Below are positions 48,176 to 48,176 of a stretch of 48,176 bases of DNA, in pieces. A program made the translations under genes and the position numbers. The number at the start of each line of letters is the position of its first letter. Position 1 is the first letter of the stretch. Origin of the DNA: Candidatus Saccharimonadota bacterium (lineage in GTDB: Bacteria; Patescibacteriota; Saccharimonadia; Saccharimonadales; Saccharimonadaceae); contig JAFWLS010000021.1 in assembly GCA_017514045.1 (NCBI GenBank), positions 1 through 48,176 of the forward strand. The letters are read 5' to 3'. Below the pieces are notes generated by a model. It was not told the DNA's origin. It did not search any database and saw only the letters and a program-made list of their open reading frames with translations.

Positions 48176-48176
48176 A

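Overview
The window is a gene-dense, plasmid-free chromosomal segment of about 48 kb that most resembles Candidatus Saccharibacteria (TM7) or a close Patescibacteria/CPR relative. The grounds are compact synthetases (ThrS without TGS domain, short ProRS without the insertion editing domain), a full Gram-positive-style type IV pilus operon, many short genes with one or two membrane segments, a VirB4/VirD4-like ATPase outside any complete secretion operon, no rplI after rpsR, and standard use of TGA as a stop (against Gracilibacteria and Absconditabacteria). The assignment is inference: only about 30 nt of 16S rRNA are present, too few for phylogeny.

Layout. 1-8.3 kb (minus strand): the 5' end of a 16S gene that leaves the window, its rrn promoter set against the end of gyrA, then gyrA, gyrB, the large ATPase and two small genes. 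8.3-9.5 kb: an RNA-rich, protein-free stretch with an unassigned multi-hairpin RNA, a short sRNA with a near-consensus promoter, and tmRNA. 9.5-12.5 kb (plus): comM, then infC-rpmI-rplT-rpmB. 12.6-18.4 kb (minus): RNase P RNA, a Nudix/RNase HI fusion, a rod-shaped 6S-like RNA, an M50 protease, and thrS-miaA-regulator-MBL-like genes, with tRNA-Val. 18.4-29.4 kb (mostly minus): CYTH and DUF1653 genes with a broken phosphatase stub, a polysaccharide deacetylase, a large papain-like surface protease, a Mn-type CDF exporter, greA, proS, a family-2 glycosyltransferase. 29.4-32.8 kb: four tRNAs (Asp, Thr, Gly, Arg), a repeat cluster, a DUF5684 membrane protein, an aquaporin and a SurA-like protein. 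32.9-36.7 kb: a Pro/Thr-repeat surface protein, ndk, and a Xer-type recombinase. 36.7-45.4 kb: pilD and the pilM-N-O-x-B-T-C operon. 45.4-48.2 kb: a short TlyA-like methyltransferase, efp, rpsR-ssb-rpsF, and the C-terminus of another surface protein.

Themes. Much of the window serves replication, translation and cell surface (pili, deacetylase, protease, glycosyltransferase), as expected of a reduced epibiont. The clearest genome-wide pattern I see is promoter architecture: at least eleven genes have a -10 box, usually TATAAT and often preceded by TGN, that ends 6-7 nt before the start codon, so the mRNA should begin at the start codon itself. Genes inside operons instead carry Shine-Dalgarno sequences. 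No CRISPR array, insertion sequence, prophage or complete mobile element is visible.
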